Positions 24,554-33,331 of a stretch of DNA of 64,000 nucleotides are shown here, piece by piece. The first letter of the stretch is position 1, and every line of letters begins with the position of its first letter. The position numbers were made by a program, and so were the translations under genes. The notes beneath the pieces were generated by a model that was not told the origin of the DNA, did no database searches, and saw only the letters and a program-made list of their open reading frames with translations. The stretch spans positions 248,001-312,000 of the forward strand of contig CP047920.1 in NCBI GenBank assembly GCA_010202645.1. The letters run 5' to 3'. The stretch comes from Candidatus Saccharibacteria bacterium oral taxon 488. Lineage in GTDB: Bacteria > Patescibacteriota > Saccharimonadia > Saccharimonadales > Saccharimonadaceae.

Positions 24554-27202
24554 TTATGTCGAACTCTTCTTCCGTCGTCGTCGGCGTTTCTTCGGTGTGG
24601 TGGTGTCGGTAGCTGCTGATTCAAATGCGCTGTTGCCGCGGATTTGCAAGATGACTTCGCCGCTGTCTGTGACGGGTTCGGGTTGTGGTGCGGGGTGTTG
24701 GGTGTTAGTGGCCGTGGCTCCCTGCACCGGTTGATTAGTGGCCGCCTGAACGGGCTGGGCTAGTGCGGCTGCGGCGACGGCTTGCGGGCGCGGTGGCATG
24801 ATGACGGCGGCAATTTCTCGCTCAACGTCTTCCCGGCTCCGTGAGTACATACGCCGCGAATGTTCGATGATGTGCGGTGTGTTGTCGGCTTGGCTTGGTG
24901 GGAGCTCGAGGGTGCGCGCGGAGAAAGCCGGGGTCTTCTCTCCCCCGATGACCATATTGATGACGAAATTACGATTGTGCATCTGTAAGAGGTCGACGGC
25001 TTCAAAATTCGGCTCAAATTGTTTGGCGAGGATTGGTGCGTCGTCGGCAGACACGCGGAACGAGATCATGGTGCCAACATTGCCAAACACCGCGTCGCGC
25101 ACGGTTTCGTTCATCTGTGAGATGTACTGGTTGGCGACGGTCAGATTGAGGCCGTATTTGCGGGCTTCAGACAGGATGGTGGCAAATGAATCGGTGGCAA
25201 AGTTCTGGAACTCGTCGACGTAAAGATAGAATGGGCGGCGGTCGCGGATGTCAGGGATGTCAGAGCGCGACATGGCAGCCAGCTGAATCTTGGTGACCAG
25301 GAATGAGCCGAGGATGGCGGCGTTGTCCTCGCCGATCAAACCCTTGGACAAATTGACGATGAGAATTCTGCCTTCGTCCATAATTTGGCGGATGTTGAAG
25401 GTGGATTTGGGCTGGCCGATGATGTTGCGGATGATGGGGTTGGCGGTAAAGGCGCCGACCTTGTTGAGGACTGGCGCGACCGCTTCGGCGACGAATTTGT
25501 CGTTCCAGCTGGCGAATTCGACGTTCCAGAACTGCAAGACCACGGTGTCACGGCAATAGCCTAGCGTTTCTTTGCGGAAGTTTTTATCAGTCAGCATGCG
25601 AGTGATGTCGAGCATGGTTGTTTCTGGGCGGTCGAGCAGCGCCAGGATGGTGTAGCGCAAAATGTACTCCAGCCGCGGGCCCCAACTCTCGCCAAACATA
25701 CGCTTCAGAACGCCGATGACCTCTGATGAAATATTGGTTTTTTGGTTCGGGTTGGTGACTTCCAGCGGGTTGAAGCCGAGTGGATAGGCAGTGTCGGCCG
25801 GGTTGAAATAGACGACGTCGTTCAGCCGTGAGCCGGGGATGAATTTCATATTGTTGATGGCGAAGTCGCCGTGCGGGTCGATGATGGCGTAGCCTTGATT
25901 GTGAAAGATGTCGCTGAGCGCGAACAGCTCCAGTAAACCCGACTTACCTGCCCCCGTCTGGCCGATGATGTAGACGTGGCGCGAGCGGTCGTAGCGCAGC
26001 ATGCCGAATTGATGGTTGATGCCGCGGAAATTGGTGACGCCAAAGGCGGAAATTTGGTCGTCATTGGCGTCGCTGCCGGTCAGAACAGGCAGCTTGGACG
26101 GCGGTTCGGCGGTTTTGGCGCTGGCCCAGACGATGTTTGGCGTCTCGACATTGGTGTGCGGCAAGTGAAAGACAGAAGCTAGCTCTTCGATGTTCAAGAT
26201 GTAGCCATCGCCGTAAAACGCGCGCTTGCGGTACTTGTCGAGAAACTCCTTGCCGAACGCACCCTTGACGGCGCGAAAGCCGTTGAGGTTGGTTGAGTTG
26301 AATTGCTTAAAAGCACCGACCAGCGCCTGCATATGTAGCTTGGCGCTGGTTTGATCTTCACCGAGGTACGCCAGGCGGATCTTGACGTCGTAGCCTAATT
26401 TAGTGGCCTTCTTCTCTGCCTCAGAAACGCGCGTCTTGTCACGCTCAGATAGCTCGGGCGCTTTTTTGCCATCACTTCCCTGGCCCGGTGGTCTCCAGAG
26501 GGCCTCGAGTAGCGTACCGATCCATTGCAGGCCGCCACCGCCGAGCCCGGGGATGAGTTTATGCCCACTCTTGACGCTGGCGATCCAGCGATCAGCGGAC
26601 TGTTGCCAGCTGTCGGCGATCGGCCTGATGAGTACCTGCACCCAGAGTTCCTCGCCGGTCAATTCTAGCTTGGCCAGCGTACCGGTAATTCCCGCCAGTG
26701 GATCGACTTCAAAGGTTTGAAAGGTGCGAATTGGCAAGAACTCTGGCGCCGTCAAGGTTAGCTCAGTGGTGTACACGGTGGAGTGCTCACGCTCGTGCTC
26801 GGTGTAATCTTCGCTGGCGACGTGGATTTGAACGGTTGGGTACTGGGCGTAAATTTGTCCCTCGACGAAGCTCTGTAGCGTCCGGGGTACCCAGACGTAA
26901 AAACGAATTTGACCGTTGACCGAGGCGATTTCAAAGCTGATATGCTCCTGTCGCCCGCCCGATAACCTAAGTTCGCGTTTGTCGCGCAAGATACCGTGCA
27001 GGCTGGCGAATAATTGCTCGGCGGCTAGTTCTTTCTTGTCGTTGGCTTTGGGGATTTCGAGTACTAATAACACACTCTCGGTCGGTTCGAATTCGTCGGC
27101 CCGCTGATAGTTGCGCCACGTCAAGAATGACAGCACGGCTGTGATGGGTATCCAGACGTACCACTGTGTTAAAAAACTAATCATCGAAGAGATAATTTCC
27201 AT
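24554..27202 (-). CDS. VirD4/HerA-like T4SS-type ATPase (DUF87-like)
   Basis: An 882-aa protein. One N-terminal membrane segment (residues about 8-25) is followed by a long extra domain, then the ATPase: IIGQTGAGKSGLLE (Walker A, about residue 414) and FYLYVDEFQNFATDSF (Walker B, about residue 660). The late segment NLTVANQYISQM resembles the VirD4/TraG/HerA core. The C-terminus is Ala/Pro/Gln-rich and ends in a basic KKRRRRRKK tail. Such proteins are widespread in CPR genomes and may drive DNA uptake or a secretion-like machine; none of the other T4SS genes are here. GATAAT lies 8 nt before the ATG. Confidence 0.8.
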   Translation of the reverse strand: MEIISSMISFLTQWYVWIPITAVLSFLTWRNYQRADEFEPTESVLLVLEIPKANDKKELAAEQLFASLHGILRDKRELRLSGGRQEHISFEIASVNGQIRFYVWVPRTLQSFVEGQIYAQYPTVQIHVASEDYTEHEREHSTVYTTELTLTAPEFLPIRTFQTFEVDPLAGITGTLAKLELTGEELWVQVLIRPIADSWQQSADRWIASVKSGHKLIPGLGGGGLQWIGTLLEALWRPPGQGSDGKKAPELSERDKTRVSEAEKKATKLGYDVKIRLAYLGEDQTSAKLHMQALVGAFKQFNSTNLNGFRAVKGAFGKEFLDKYRKRAFYGDGYILNIEELASVFHLPHTNVETPNIVWASAKTAEPPSKLPVLTGSDANDDQISAFGVTNFRGINHQFGMLRYDRSRHVYIIGQTGAGKSGLLELFALSDIFHNQGYAIIDPHGDFAINNMKFIPGSRLNDVVYFNPADTAYPLGFNPLEVTNPNQKTNISSEVIGVLKRMFGESWGPRLEYILRYTILALLDRPETTMLDITRMLTDKNFRKETLGYCRDTVVLQFWNVEFASWNDKFVAEAVAPVLNKVGAFTANPIIRNIIGQPKSTFNIRQIMDEGRILIVNLSKGLIGEDNAAILGSFLVTKIQLAAMSRSDIPDIRDRRPFYLYVDEFQNFATDSFATILSEARKYGLNLTVANQYISQMNETVRDAVFGNVGTMISFRVSADDAPILAKQFEPNFEAVDLLQMHNRNFVINMVIGGEKTPAFSARTLELPPSQADNTPHIIEHSRRMYSRSREDVEREIAAVIMPPRPQAVAAAALAQPVQAATNQPVQGATATNTQHPAPQPEPVTDSGEVILQIRGNSAFESAATDTTTPKKRRRRRKKSST

Positions 27203-27241
27203 GCTATTTCATTATCTCACCCCTTATAGATAAATGCAAAC

Positions 27242-28297
27242 CTAGGCTTCGCTGACCAGAATGTAGGTGGCCTTGGCGGAGCGTTGGAATTGCGGTTTGG
27301 CTTGCAAGTTGAGCAGAATGGTGGTTTCTTTGACTTGACGCTTGTCGAGGACGCGCTTCACGATTTCATCGCGGTGCAGCGGCTCGCCGGCCTCGCGTAG
27401 GACGCTGGCAATGATGTCAGCGACGGTACCGCGAGCGTAGCCCCATGATTCGAGGGCGTAGATGCCGCGGCCTATCAGGACGAAGCGTTTGTCTTTGATG
27501 AGCTCATTGTGAATGGCTTGGATGGTGACATCTTTGCGCTTGAAATCGCTGTCCTTGATGGCTTTAGCGATGTCCGAGAAGTGCATTGGCTGGCCGTTGC
27601 TGTCGAGAATGACGAAAATCTTGTCACGAATGGTTTTTGGGTTGACGAGCGGCCACTTGATCAGGCCCCACAGGCCGCGGAGGTGAGCTAGTTTCTTGCT
27701 GATCGAAGCGAGCGCGGCAATGTTGGATGGGTGTTCGTAATTGAGCGTTTTGTGTAGTTCCTCAGCGGTGACTGGCTCGCCGTGCTGTTTGATGGCTTTG
27801 ACAATTTCTTCGACTTGCTTCTTGATATTCTTCTCGTCGTTTGGCGTGCCGATGATGGCTGAGTGGTAATAGTCATCGTTCTCGGTGATGATGTTGATCG
27901 ACGGATTGAGCTCGGCGATAAAGGCGACGTGTGATCGTTCGCTATCGGTGACATCCCGGCCGAGGACGTGCTTGGCGAGATTATGCAGCGGTGCAGCTCG
28001 GCCCATTTCTGACAGGTGTGAGGTAACCATCTTTTCAGCGGCCGAGGCACTTGGTATGCCGCCGTCAGCCACCAACAGGCGCAGACGAACGAGGATAGCC
28101 TTCTCGAGCTGGCGGACACGCTCACGAGTGATTCCGAGCATGTCGCCGATCTGCTCCAGCGTCTCTTTGCTGCCGTATAAACCAAAGCGACGGCTAATAA
28201 TCTCTTTCTCGCGCTCCTGCGGAATTTGCGCCAAAACATCCTCGGCCGCTTGCCGAAGCTGCTTGTCTGGTGCGCTCTGTTCTTGTGTGTCGCTCAT
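27242..28297 (-). CDS. Sigma-70 region 4 / HARE-HTH protein
   Basis: A 351-aa protein. Residues about 25-75 form a sigma region 4-like HTH (REKEIISRRFGLYG, then TLEQIGDMLGITRERVRQLE). Repeated winged-helix HARE-HTH-like modules follow (GEPVTAEELHKTL, QPMHFSDIAKAIKD, EPLHRDEIVKRVL). No sigma region 2 is present, so it cannot act as an ordinary sigma factor. It may be a delta-like or promoter-recognition accessory to RNA polymerase. It has its own consensus promoter and an unusual 58-nt leader. Confidence 0.8.
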   Translation of the reverse strand: MSDTQEQSAPDKQLRQAAEDVLAQIPQEREKEIISRRFGLYGSKETLEQIGDMLGITRERVRQLEKAILVRLRLLVADGGIPSASAAEKMVTSHLSEMGRAAPLHNLAKHVLGRDVTDSERSHVAFIAELNPSINIITENDDYYHSAIIGTPNDEKNIKKQVEEIVKAIKQHGEPVTAEELHKTLNYEHPSNIAALASISKKLAHLRGLWGLIKWPLVNPKTIRDKIFVILDSNGQPMHFSDIAKAIKDSDFKRKDVTIQAIHNELIKDKRFVLIGRGIYALESWGYARGTVADIIASVLREAGEPLHRDEIVKRVLDKRQVKETTILLNLQAKPQFQRSAKATYILVSEA

Positions 28298-28360
28298 GGC
28301 TTTATGTTAAATCCTCTCTGCCTCACCTCAGAAGTTATGTTGATATATGACGATATTGCT

Positions 28361-28388
28361 ATTATACAATAAAATATTTTCGTGTCAA
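28361..28388 (-). promoter_or_regulatory. Consensus promoter of the sigma-4/HARE gene
   Basis: On the minus strand: TTGACA (28388-28383), a 16-bp spacer and TATAAT (28366-28361). Both hexamers are perfect. Transcription would begin near 28355, about 58 nt before the start codon, so this gene has a leader unlike most in the window. Confidence 0.8.
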
Positions 28389-28537
28389 GCAAGTCGTATA
28401 GTACGCCATAATTATAGCATGTATTTAACAATTTTTGCAATGAAATGGTGTGATAGTTTTTAATTTTGTGAATTATGGGAATGTGGTCTATGCAGCACTA
28501 ATAAAATATGGCTTGATTAGGTTATTTTATGAGTCAA

Positions 28538-31135
28538 TTATTTCTTTGCACGGCTGCTCTTTCTCGGGGATTTGGATGGTTTGGCCGAGGCGCGGCCGCG
28601 GCGAGTGGGTTTTGCGGGTGCGGCCTTTAGGAGCTCCAAGGCCTGCTCGTGAGTGATGGTTTTTGGGTCGGTGTCTTTGGGGATTTTGGCGTTTTTCGTG
28701 CCGTCGGTGATGTACGGGCCAAAGCGACCGTTAAGGACTTTGACGCCGTCACCAAAATCAGCGATGTTTTTCTCGGCTTCGGCCTGGAGCTTGGCGGCGT
28801 AGAGTTCGCGGGCTTTTTCTGGGGTGATGGTGTGCGGGTCTTCAGGCTTGATGGAGACGAAGAGCTTGCCAACTTGGATGTATGGACCAAAGCGGCCGAT
28901 GTTGGCCTTGATGTCTTGTCCGTCTTCGGTTTGACCGACGACGCGCGGTAGTTTGAACATTTCTAGTGCCTGCTCTAAGGTGACGGTCTCAATTTTCGCG
29001 CCCTTCGGTAGCGGTGCAAAGCGTGGCTTGTCCTCGTCGTCAGTGGCTCCCAGCTGCAACATTGGACCGAAGCGGCCAAAGCGCGCCAGGATTGGCTTGC
29101 CAGATTTTGGATCGATGCCGACTTCGCGGTTGGCGCCGACTTTACTGCGGTCGATGCCGCCTGATTGTTCAATCAATTTGTGAAATGGCATGTAAAATCC
29201 GTGGAGCATGGCGCTTTTAGCCAGATCAGCGGCGGCGATTTTATCAAATTCAGTTTCGACATTGGCGGTGAAATCATAGTCAACGATTTGCGTGAAATGG
29301 TCGGTCAAAAAGTCGGCGATCAGTTCCCCGCTTGGCGTTGGGATGAGCTTGCCGCGGGTGGAACCGGTTTTTTCCTGAACGACGTCGCGGCTGACCTCTT
29401 CGCCGTTGTAGCTGAGGACGATGACGTCGCGCGGCTGGCCTTCGCTGTCACCTTTTTCGACGTAGCCGCGGGTCTGTACGGTGTCGATGATAGTGGCGTA
29501 GGTGCTTGGCCGGCCAATACCGAGGTCTTCGAGCTTCTTAACCAGTGAGCCTTCGGTATAGCGGGCCGGTGGACGGGCGAAGGTTTGGCGGGCGGTGATG
29601 TCGTGGGTTTCAAGTGTGTCGCCAGAGTGGAGCTTCGGCAAGATTTCGTCTTTGCCGCCGCCGTACACGCGCAAGAAGCCGTCAAAGGTGATGACTTCGC
29701 CTTTGGCTTCGAAGTGTAGGTCTGTTGCGGTCGCATCTCGGACATCGTCAGCAAAATCGGCATCACCAGCGCCACGCTCCTTCTCTGGAGTACTCTTTTC
29801 GCTTGCATCTCCACTGGAGATACTACGCGAGCGTTCGGCTGAAACGTCCGCTCCTCGCGAACGTTTCACAGCCTCCAGCGCGGGAGGTGTCGCTGGCGCT
29901 GGCGCATCTGGCGCGAGTGGCGTCTCAGAAAAAATCTGGGCTGGCTTATGTGGGTCCCGGATTGTTTTATGAGATGCCCGAGCGCCGCCGATAGCAATTA
30001 CCACCGTGGTCTTCTCCAATTTCGCTGCCGACATTTGGGATGCCAGGGTGCGGCGGCGGATGAGGTCGTAGAGTTTTTGGTCGTACTCGTTGGAGGTGAC
30101 GATTTCGCGGGTGATGTCGGTCGGGCGGATGGCCTCGTGGGCTTCTTGGGCGGAGGCGGATTTGGTTTTGAATTTGCGGACGGTGGAATAATCTGGGCCG
30201 TACAGCCGCTTGATAAAGTCGGTGGCGCTGGCGATAGCCTGCCCGCTCAAATTGACCGAGTCGGTACGCATGTAGGTGATTTTACCGTCTTGGTAGAGCC
30301 GCTGGGCCGAGGCCATGGTGGCTTTGGAGCTGAAGCCAAGCTTGGCGTTGGCCTCCTGCTGCAGAGTCGAGGTCGTGAACGGCGCGGCTGGGTTGCGAGT
30401 GCCGGGCGTCTTGGAGATGTCGCTGACGGTGAATGTGGCTGGCTTGAGACTGTTCAAGAATTCGTGGGCGGCTGCTTCGGAATCAAATTTCTGGTTGAGC
30501 TCGGCTTTGAATTCTTGGTTATCATGGATGAATATGGCGGTCACCTTGAACTGTGAGCTGCCCTCGAACTTCATAATTTCTCGTTCGCGTTCGACTAACA
30601 GACGTACTGCCGGGCTCTGGACGCGGCCGGCTGACTTGCCGCCCGGTACTTTTTGCCAGACCACGGGGCTGAGCTCAAAACCAACCAGCCGGTCGAGGAT
30701 TTGCCGGGCTTGCTGTGCCTGCACCAGGTTCATGTCGACGGTGCGCGGGTTCTGGATGGCGGTGGTGATAGCGTCCTTGGTGATCTCGTGAAAGACGATG
30801 CGCCTGGTCGTCTCAATCGGCAAATCCAGCACTTTACAGAGATGCCAAGCGATGGCCTCCCCTTCGCGGTCTTCATCGGTGGCCAGCCAGACATTGTCTT
30901 TGCCGACGGCCTTGACGTTTTTCTTTAGCTCGGTGATGACTTTCTTTTTCTCGGGATCGACTTCGTAGACAGCAAAAAAATCATTCGCCACATCAATTGG
31001 TGGCGTGCCGTCCTTGGTTTTTTTGACGATTGAGCGGATATGTCCCACGCTTGATAAGACATGAAAATCCTTGCCCAAGTACTTTTCAATGGTTTTCGCT
31101 TTAGCTGGCGACTCGACGATGACGAGATTTTTCAT
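28538..31135 (-). CDS. topA: DNA topoisomerase I with in-frame insertion
   Basis: An 865-aa type IA topoisomerase that relaxes negative supercoils. The Toprim domain starts NLVIVESPAKAKTIEKYLG and includes TDEDREGEAIAWHL. The active-site Tyr lies in GKITYMRTDSVNLS near residue 290. Three C-terminal GRFGPY-type repeats (about residues 680-840) and a Lys/Arg-rich tail end it. An extra low-complexity insertion of about 80 residues (about 386-468) interrupts the core between TVVIAIGGA and TDLHFEAKG. Its DNA is a chain of palindromes, one shared with the RlmD-like gene. TGATATAAT lies 8 nt before the ATG. Confidence 0.93.
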   Translation of the reverse strand: MKNLVIVESPAKAKTIEKYLGKDFHVLSSVGHIRSIVKKTKDGTPPIDVANDFFAVYEVDPEKKKVITELKKNVKAVGKDNVWLATDEDREGEAIAWHLCKVLDLPIETTRRIVFHEITKDAITTAIQNPRTVDMNLVQAQQARQILDRLVGFELSPVVWQKVPGGKSAGRVQSPAVRLLVEREREIMKFEGSSQFKVTAIFIHDNQEFKAELNQKFDSEAAAHEFLNSLKPATFTVSDISKTPGTRNPAAPFTTSTLQQEANAKLGFSSKATMASAQRLYQDGKITYMRTDSVNLSGQAIASATDFIKRLYGPDYSTVRKFKTKSASAQEAHEAIRPTDITREIVTSNEYDQKLYDLIRRRTLASQMSAAKLEKTTVVIAIGGARASHKTIRDPHKPAQIFSETPLAPDAPAPATPPALEAVKRSRGADVSAERSRSISSGDASEKSTPEKERGAGDADFADDVRDATATDLHFEAKGEVITFDGFLRVYGGGKDEILPKLHSGDTLETHDITARQTFARPPARYTEGSLVKKLEDLGIGRPSTYATIIDTVQTRGYVEKGDSEGQPRDVIVLSYNGEEVSRDVVQEKTGSTRGKLIPTPSGELIADFLTDHFTQIVDYDFTANVETEFDKIAAADLAKSAMLHGFYMPFHKLIEQSGGIDRSKVGANREVGIDPKSGKPILARFGRFGPMLQLGATDDEDKPRFAPLPKGAKIETVTLEQALEMFKLPRVVGQTEDGQDIKANIGRFGPYIQVGKLFVSIKPEDPHTITPEKARELYAAKLQAEAEKNIADFGDGVKVLNGRFGPYITDGTKNAKIPKDTDPKTITHEQALELLKAAPAKPTRRGRASAKPSKSPRKSSRAKK
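29745..29918. repeat. Mosaic of further palindromes inside topA
   Basis: The rest of the topA insertion holds imperfect inverted repeats. TCGCTTGCATCTCC pairs with GGAGATACTACGCGAGCG around ACT, and GGCTGAAACG pairs with CGTTTCACAGCC. It encodes an Ala/Pro/Ser/Glu-rich stretch with no counterpart in normal TopA. It may be several nested insertions of palindromic elements. Confidence 0.5.
29919..29978. repeat. Palindromic element copy A, in frame in topA
   Basis: A 60-bp imperfect palindrome with ends GGCGTCTCAGAAAA and TTTTATGAGATGCC, and a core containing GTGGGTCCCGGATT. It matches the two copies in the RlmD-like gene but in the opposite orientation relative to its host gene. It still leaves the reading frame open (residues about 386-406 of TopA). 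Confidence 0.8.
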
Positions 31136-31201
31136 AACTTTATATTATATCAAATCACCTCGCAACCACAACCGCCGAGGGTGTTTGGGCGCGAGAGCCT
31201 C

Positions 31202-31879
31202 TTATTGCTGTCGGCGTATTTCTTCCTTGACTTGCTTACTGAGTTTGGCGGCACGTATCATATATTGAGCGGCTGCTAGGCTGGCAAATGGTAAGTATAC
31301 TTTAGATACTCCGTCACCGAGGCTACGGAGTATCTTTGCTGTTTTCTCGTGGCCAAACGACCTTGCTGAACCGCTGAGTATGTATAGTGATGTTGCGGTC
31401 GATACGAGGGCGCTACTGATACGGCCGGCCTGTGTTGGTCGGAGCGGTTTGGCCTGGTCGGGGAGTTGGCGGTGCTTTTGTTCCGCTATGAGCGTGGCTA
31501 TTGCTTTGGTCGCCTCGAGGCTGGTCATAGATGCAACGACAGTCTTTGAGGCGAGGCCGTCTTCTACTATCTTTAGGAGTGCAGTGGCGGCGACCACTTT
31601 ATCTCTGATGGGGTCAAGCTTGATGCCAAGTTTTGATTGCTGATGGAGGCGTCTCGCTAGTGCTCCATCAGCCTTGTCTGACAGTTCGCCAACGACCAAG
31701 GCGGCGATACCCTTAACGGTGTCAGCGTTTTGGATGCCGTATATGCTGCATAGTCCACCTACTATGGTAACGAGATTGGGTAGCGTGAGTATGTCGTCTG
31801 ATACCTCTGGGTCGATAGGGGTGTCTGGATTATGGCACGTTTCAATGGTTGTATTGGGCCTTGATAATTCTCTATTCAT
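31202..31879 (-). CDS. CDP-alcohol phosphatidyltransferase
   Basis: A 225-aa membrane enzyme carrying the full signature D-x2-DG-x2-AR-x8-G-x3-D-x3-D (DKADGALAR, later GIKLDPIRDK) near residues 67-90. Membrane segments lie at LPNLVTIVGGLCSIYGI and in the C-terminal half. It transfers a phosphatidyl group from CDP-diacylglycerol to an alcohol; PgsA-type phosphatidylglycerophosphate synthase is most likely. I set the start at ATG 31879, with TGCTATGCT 7 nt upstream; a longer open frame would begin before this promoter. Confidence 0.85.
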   Translation of the reverse strand: MNRELSRPNTTIETCHNPDTPIDPEVSDDILTLPNLVTIVGGLCSIYGIQNADTVKGIAALVVGELSDKADGALARRLHQQSKLGIKLDPIRDKVVAATALLKIVEDGLASKTVVASMTSLEATKAIATLIAEQKHRQLPDQAKPLRPTQAGRISSALVSTATSLYILSGSARSFGHEKTAKILRSLGDGVSKVYLPFASLAAAQYMIRAAKLSKQVKEEIRRQQ

Positions 31880-31941
31880 TGAGACTAGCATAGCATCGTG
31901 GCAGAAGCGCCACAAGCATAGACGCATTGTTGACACTAGTA

Positions 31942-32814
31942 CTAGTTAAGGGTCCAATTATTCGCCCCAAGCGGTTTGACTACGCCGTTGATCTCTAGCA
32001 TGGTTAGCGCCGTGGCGAAGTCGGCTGGGGTGAGGCCGGATTGTTGTTGTAGTTGGTCGCCGTCTCTCAGGCCGGCCCGGAGCAAGCCAATGATAGTGTT
32101 TTCGGCTGGGGTTTCACCGAGGGGGACGATGGTTTGGTCGGTGACGGGTTGAGTGGCTGACGGGGCGATAGCGTCGAGGATGTCCGTAGCGGTGGTGGCG
32201 ACGAGGGCGCCTTGTTTGAGTAGCGCGTTGCAGCCGGCAGACAGCGGACTGGTGATATTGCCTGGCACGGCAAAGACATCGCGGCCTTGGGACAAGGCGT
32301 GGGCGGCGGTGTTCAGCGTGCCGCTGCGTTCGGCGGCCTCGGTGATGATGACGGCGTCAGCCAAGCCGGAGACCAAGCGGTTGCGCTCTAGAAAGCTCCA
32401 GCGATTGACGATTTTACCGTCGCCTTTTTTCCACTCGGATAGAATAGCGCCGCCGTTTTCGATGATGTTCATAGCTAATTTGTAATTGGTTTGCGGCGAG
32501 ATGTCAGGTAGTTCATTGGGAATGACACCGATGACTGTGCCGCCAGCCTCGAGGGCGGCTTTCTGGGCAATGCCGTCGATGCCGAGCGCCAAGCCACTGA
32601 CGATGATACAGCCGGCTGTTGCCAGGTCGCCCGCCAGCTGCTCAGTCACCTCCCGGCCGTACGCCGAGGGTTTGCGTGAGCCAACGATTGCCACGACCGG
32701 TGCGCCGCTATCTGGCAAATTTCCCATGAAACACAAGCTTTTCGGTGGATTAGCAATACTTGCCAACCTCTGGGTAAAATTATGCTCATCTGGATGGATT
32801 CTATTGATTTCCAT
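31942..32814 (-). CDS. dprA: DNA processing protein DprA
   Basis: A 290-aa protein with the Rossmann-like DprA core: VAIVGSRKPSAYGRE, IVSGLALGIDGIAQKAAL, FLERNRLVSGLADAV and the AVPGNITSPLSAG loop. A winged-helix domain ends it. DprA loads RecA on incoming single strands during transformation, fitting the pilin gene and T4SS-like ATPase in this window. Start: TTGACA, then TATCAC 7 nt before ATG 32814. The in-frame ATG at 32841 lies within that promoter. Confidence 0.9.
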   Translation of the reverse strand: MEINRIHPDEHNFTQRLASIANPPKSLCFMGNLPDSGAPVVAIVGSRKPSAYGREVTEQLAGDLATAGCIIVSGLALGIDGIAQKAALEAGGTVIGVIPNELPDISPQTNYKLAMNIIENGGAILSEWKKGDGKIVNRWSFLERNRLVSGLADAVIITEAAERSGTLNTAAHALSQGRDVFAVPGNITSPLSAGCNALLKQGALVATTATDILDAIAPSATQPVTDQTIVPLGETPAENTIIGLLRAGLRDGDQLQQQSGLTPADFATALTMLEINGVVKPLGANNWTLN

Positions 32815-32834
32815 GACTTTTGTGATAAAAAGTA

Positions 32835-32863
32835 TTGACATGTTGTCAAATGCTTGCTATAAT
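32835..32863 (+). promoter_or_regulatory. Perfect consensus promoter reading away from dprA
   Basis: TTGACA (32835-32840), a 17-bp spacer and TATAAT (32858-32863) with the TGn extension. The -35 is part of a palindrome TTGACATGTTGTCAA (32835-32849) whose other half is the -35 of dprA on the minus strand. The two divergent promoters therefore overlap. No protein gene follows; see the ncRNA candidate. Confidence 0.85.
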
Positions 32864-32869
32864 CAGGAG

Positions 32870-33183
32870 CGATTGGTTAGTTAAAGCGCTAATCAAAAGC
32901 ACCTTATACCCCCTATTCTAACTAATATGTTAGGTTGCGCGCAATGGCATTAAGTATTCTTACCCTCCACTTTTTGCGATTCAACGTTACGCGCATACTA
33001 ACCCCTTTAACTGCCCTTTTTTGAAGGCGACCTCTGTTAAGGTGAGCACTGGATGGTGTTGATATTATAATCAGGCGCGGACTTTTGGAGTTTTAGTCAC
33101 GACGCTTCACTGAGACGGTAGCTCGGGTGGGTTGAAGGGTAACAAAGCGCCAGGTGATGCCCACCCTTACCTGGCGCTTTTTT
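32870..33183 (+). ncRNA. Candidate structured non-coding RNA, about 310 nt
   Basis: It runs from the perfect promoter to a strong terminator and holds no credible ORF. Internal stems include GGTTAG/CTAATC near the 5' end and TTAGGTTGCGCG...CGCGCATACTAA in the middle. GGGTGGG (33125-33131) can pair with CCCACCC (33160-33166) in the terminator loop, giving a pseudoknot or antiterminator. A second TATAAT at 33066-33071 may give a short 3' RNA. I see no diagnostic RNase P, tmRNA or SRP motifs, so the class is unknown. Confidence 0.6.
33144..33183 (+). terminator. Strong Rho-independent terminator
   Basis: A perfect 12-bp stem AAAGCGCCAGGT/ACCTGGCGCTTT around a 13-nt loop, followed by TTT. It closes the ncRNA candidate and insulates the next gene. 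Confidence 0.88.
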
Positions 33184-33294
33184 AGTTGGGTTTTTGATGT
33201 GATCTTGCACCGTGTAAGTGAAGATTGGGCGTGAATTAGTGTGAGGTGACCTGCCGGAAAGCGAGACGTTAGATGAATATGCGTGAGCATAATA

Positions 33295-33323
33295 TTGACT
33301 TTTTGTCTCTAAAATAGTATAGT
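33295..33323 (+). promoter_or_regulatory. Promoter of the 33.3-kb coiled-coil gene
   Basis: TTGACT (33295-33300), a 17-bp spacer and TATAGT (33318-33323), 8 nt before the ATG. Confidence 0.7.
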
Positions 33324-33331
33324 GAAGGCAT

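Noticed and set aside
32870..33183. tmRNA, RNase P RNA or SRP RNA
   Set aside because: No T-arm-like end with CCA, no GAGGAAAGTCC-type P4 motif and no GGAAGCAG-type SRP loop could be seen; left as an unknown ncRNA.
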